Below, in pieces: positions 5,876 to 6,086 of a stretch of DNA of 6,086 nt (the first letter of the stretch is position 1; every line of letters starts with the position of its first letter). The translations under genes and the position numbers were made by a program. The DNA is from Anaerolineae bacterium (lineage in GTDB: Bacteria > Chloroflexota > Anaerolineae > CG2-30-64-16), in contig JALOOE010000298.1 in NCBI GenBank assembly GCA_025454565.1, positions 1-6,086 on the forward strand. Reading direction: 5' to 3'. Under the pieces are notes generated by a model. It was given only the letters and a program-made list of their open reading frames with translations. It searched no databases and was not told where the DNA came from.

Positions 5876-6086
5876 ATGCGGTTGGGCGCGCCCATCTTCG
5901 AGACCTATGTCGAACCCGACGCCTGGATCGCCGCGGTGCAGCGCCGCGGCTACCGGGCGGCCTATTGCCCGGTCAGGCCCGATGCAGATGCAACGTCGAT
6001 CCGGGCCTATGCCGAGGCCGCCGCACGCGCCGATATCGTGATCGCCGAGTGCGGCGCATGGAGCAATCCGCTGAGCGCCGATGAAG
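5876..6086 (+). CDS. Sugar phosphate isomerase/epimerase-like protein, N-terminal part (3' truncated by window)
   Basis: Seventy complete codons are visible from ATG 5876, and the frame stays open to the window end. The start is set by GGAGGA at 5866-5871. The product opens M-R-L-G-A-P-I-F-E and continues through R-R-G-Y-R-A-A-Y-C-P to A-D-I-V-I-A-E-C-G-A-W-S-N-P-L-S. The spacing of a first strand, a helix, a second strand around Y-R-A-A-Y and a third strand A-D-I-V-I-A-E, with the last strand followed by G-A-W-S-N-P, matches the start of the xylose-isomerase-like TIM-barrel family often annotated as sugar phosphate isomerase/epimerase. The metal-binding Glu/His/Asp residues would lie beyond the window. 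In this operon it would plausibly interconvert keto and aldo sugars released by the upstream enzymes (inference). The superfamily is likely; exact activity cannot be assigned from the fragment. Confidence 0.75.
   Translation, partial: MRLGAPIFETYVEPDAWIAAVQRRGYRAAYCPVRPDADATSIRAYAEAAARADIVIAECGAWSNPLSADE

Overview
The window is a dense, GC-rich (by eye above 60 %) bacterial segment. All six genes lie on the + strand with gaps of only 5 to 21 nt, and no promoter or rho-independent terminator is visible between them. It reads as the interior of one carbohydrate-processing operon cut at both ends. Strong GGAGG-type ribosome binding sites precede two genes. The gene set (GH42 beta-galactosidase, NodB deacetylase, sulfatase, aldo/keto reductase, sugar isomerase) and an interspersed repeat with a TTCACCACGAAG arm recall free-living polymer degraders such as Chloroflexota, or possibly Planctomycetota. 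This assignment is an inference, not something the sequence proves.

Layout: (1) 2-454, the 3' end of a WbsX / GH99-like protein. (2) 467-1939, a formylglycine-type sulfatase whose last codons are a GATAGA hexanucleotide microsatellite encoding (Asp-Arg)7. (3) 1946-2923, an aldo/keto reductase with its full catalytic tetrad. (4) 2945-5041, a GH42 beta-galactosidase with both catalytic glutamates. (5) 5047-5862, a NodB-fold polysaccharide deacetylase whose C-terminus has been thrown out of frame by a perfect 19-bp tandem duplication. (6) 5876-6086+, the 5' end of a sugar phosphate isomerase/epimerase-like TIM-barrel gene. An imperfect inverted-repeat element (5807-5863) sits between genes 5 and 6 and overlaps the end of gene 5. 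There is no gene-free stretch longer than 50 nt.

How the genes may work together (inference): the sulfatase would remove sulfate esters, the NodB protein would remove acyl groups, GH42 would release terminal galactose-type residues, and the reductase and isomerase would feed the sugars into central metabolism. None of the four genes with a visible start (sulfatase, GH42, deacetylase, isomerase) nor the reductase has a signal peptide. The system therefore looks like cytoplasmic processing of imported, decorated oligosaccharides. The enzymes belong to known families. The unusual content is structural: the in-frame microsatellite at a gene junction, the 19-bp frameshifting duplication, a possible in-frame loss of a core strand in the sulfatase, and the repeat at the end of gene 5.
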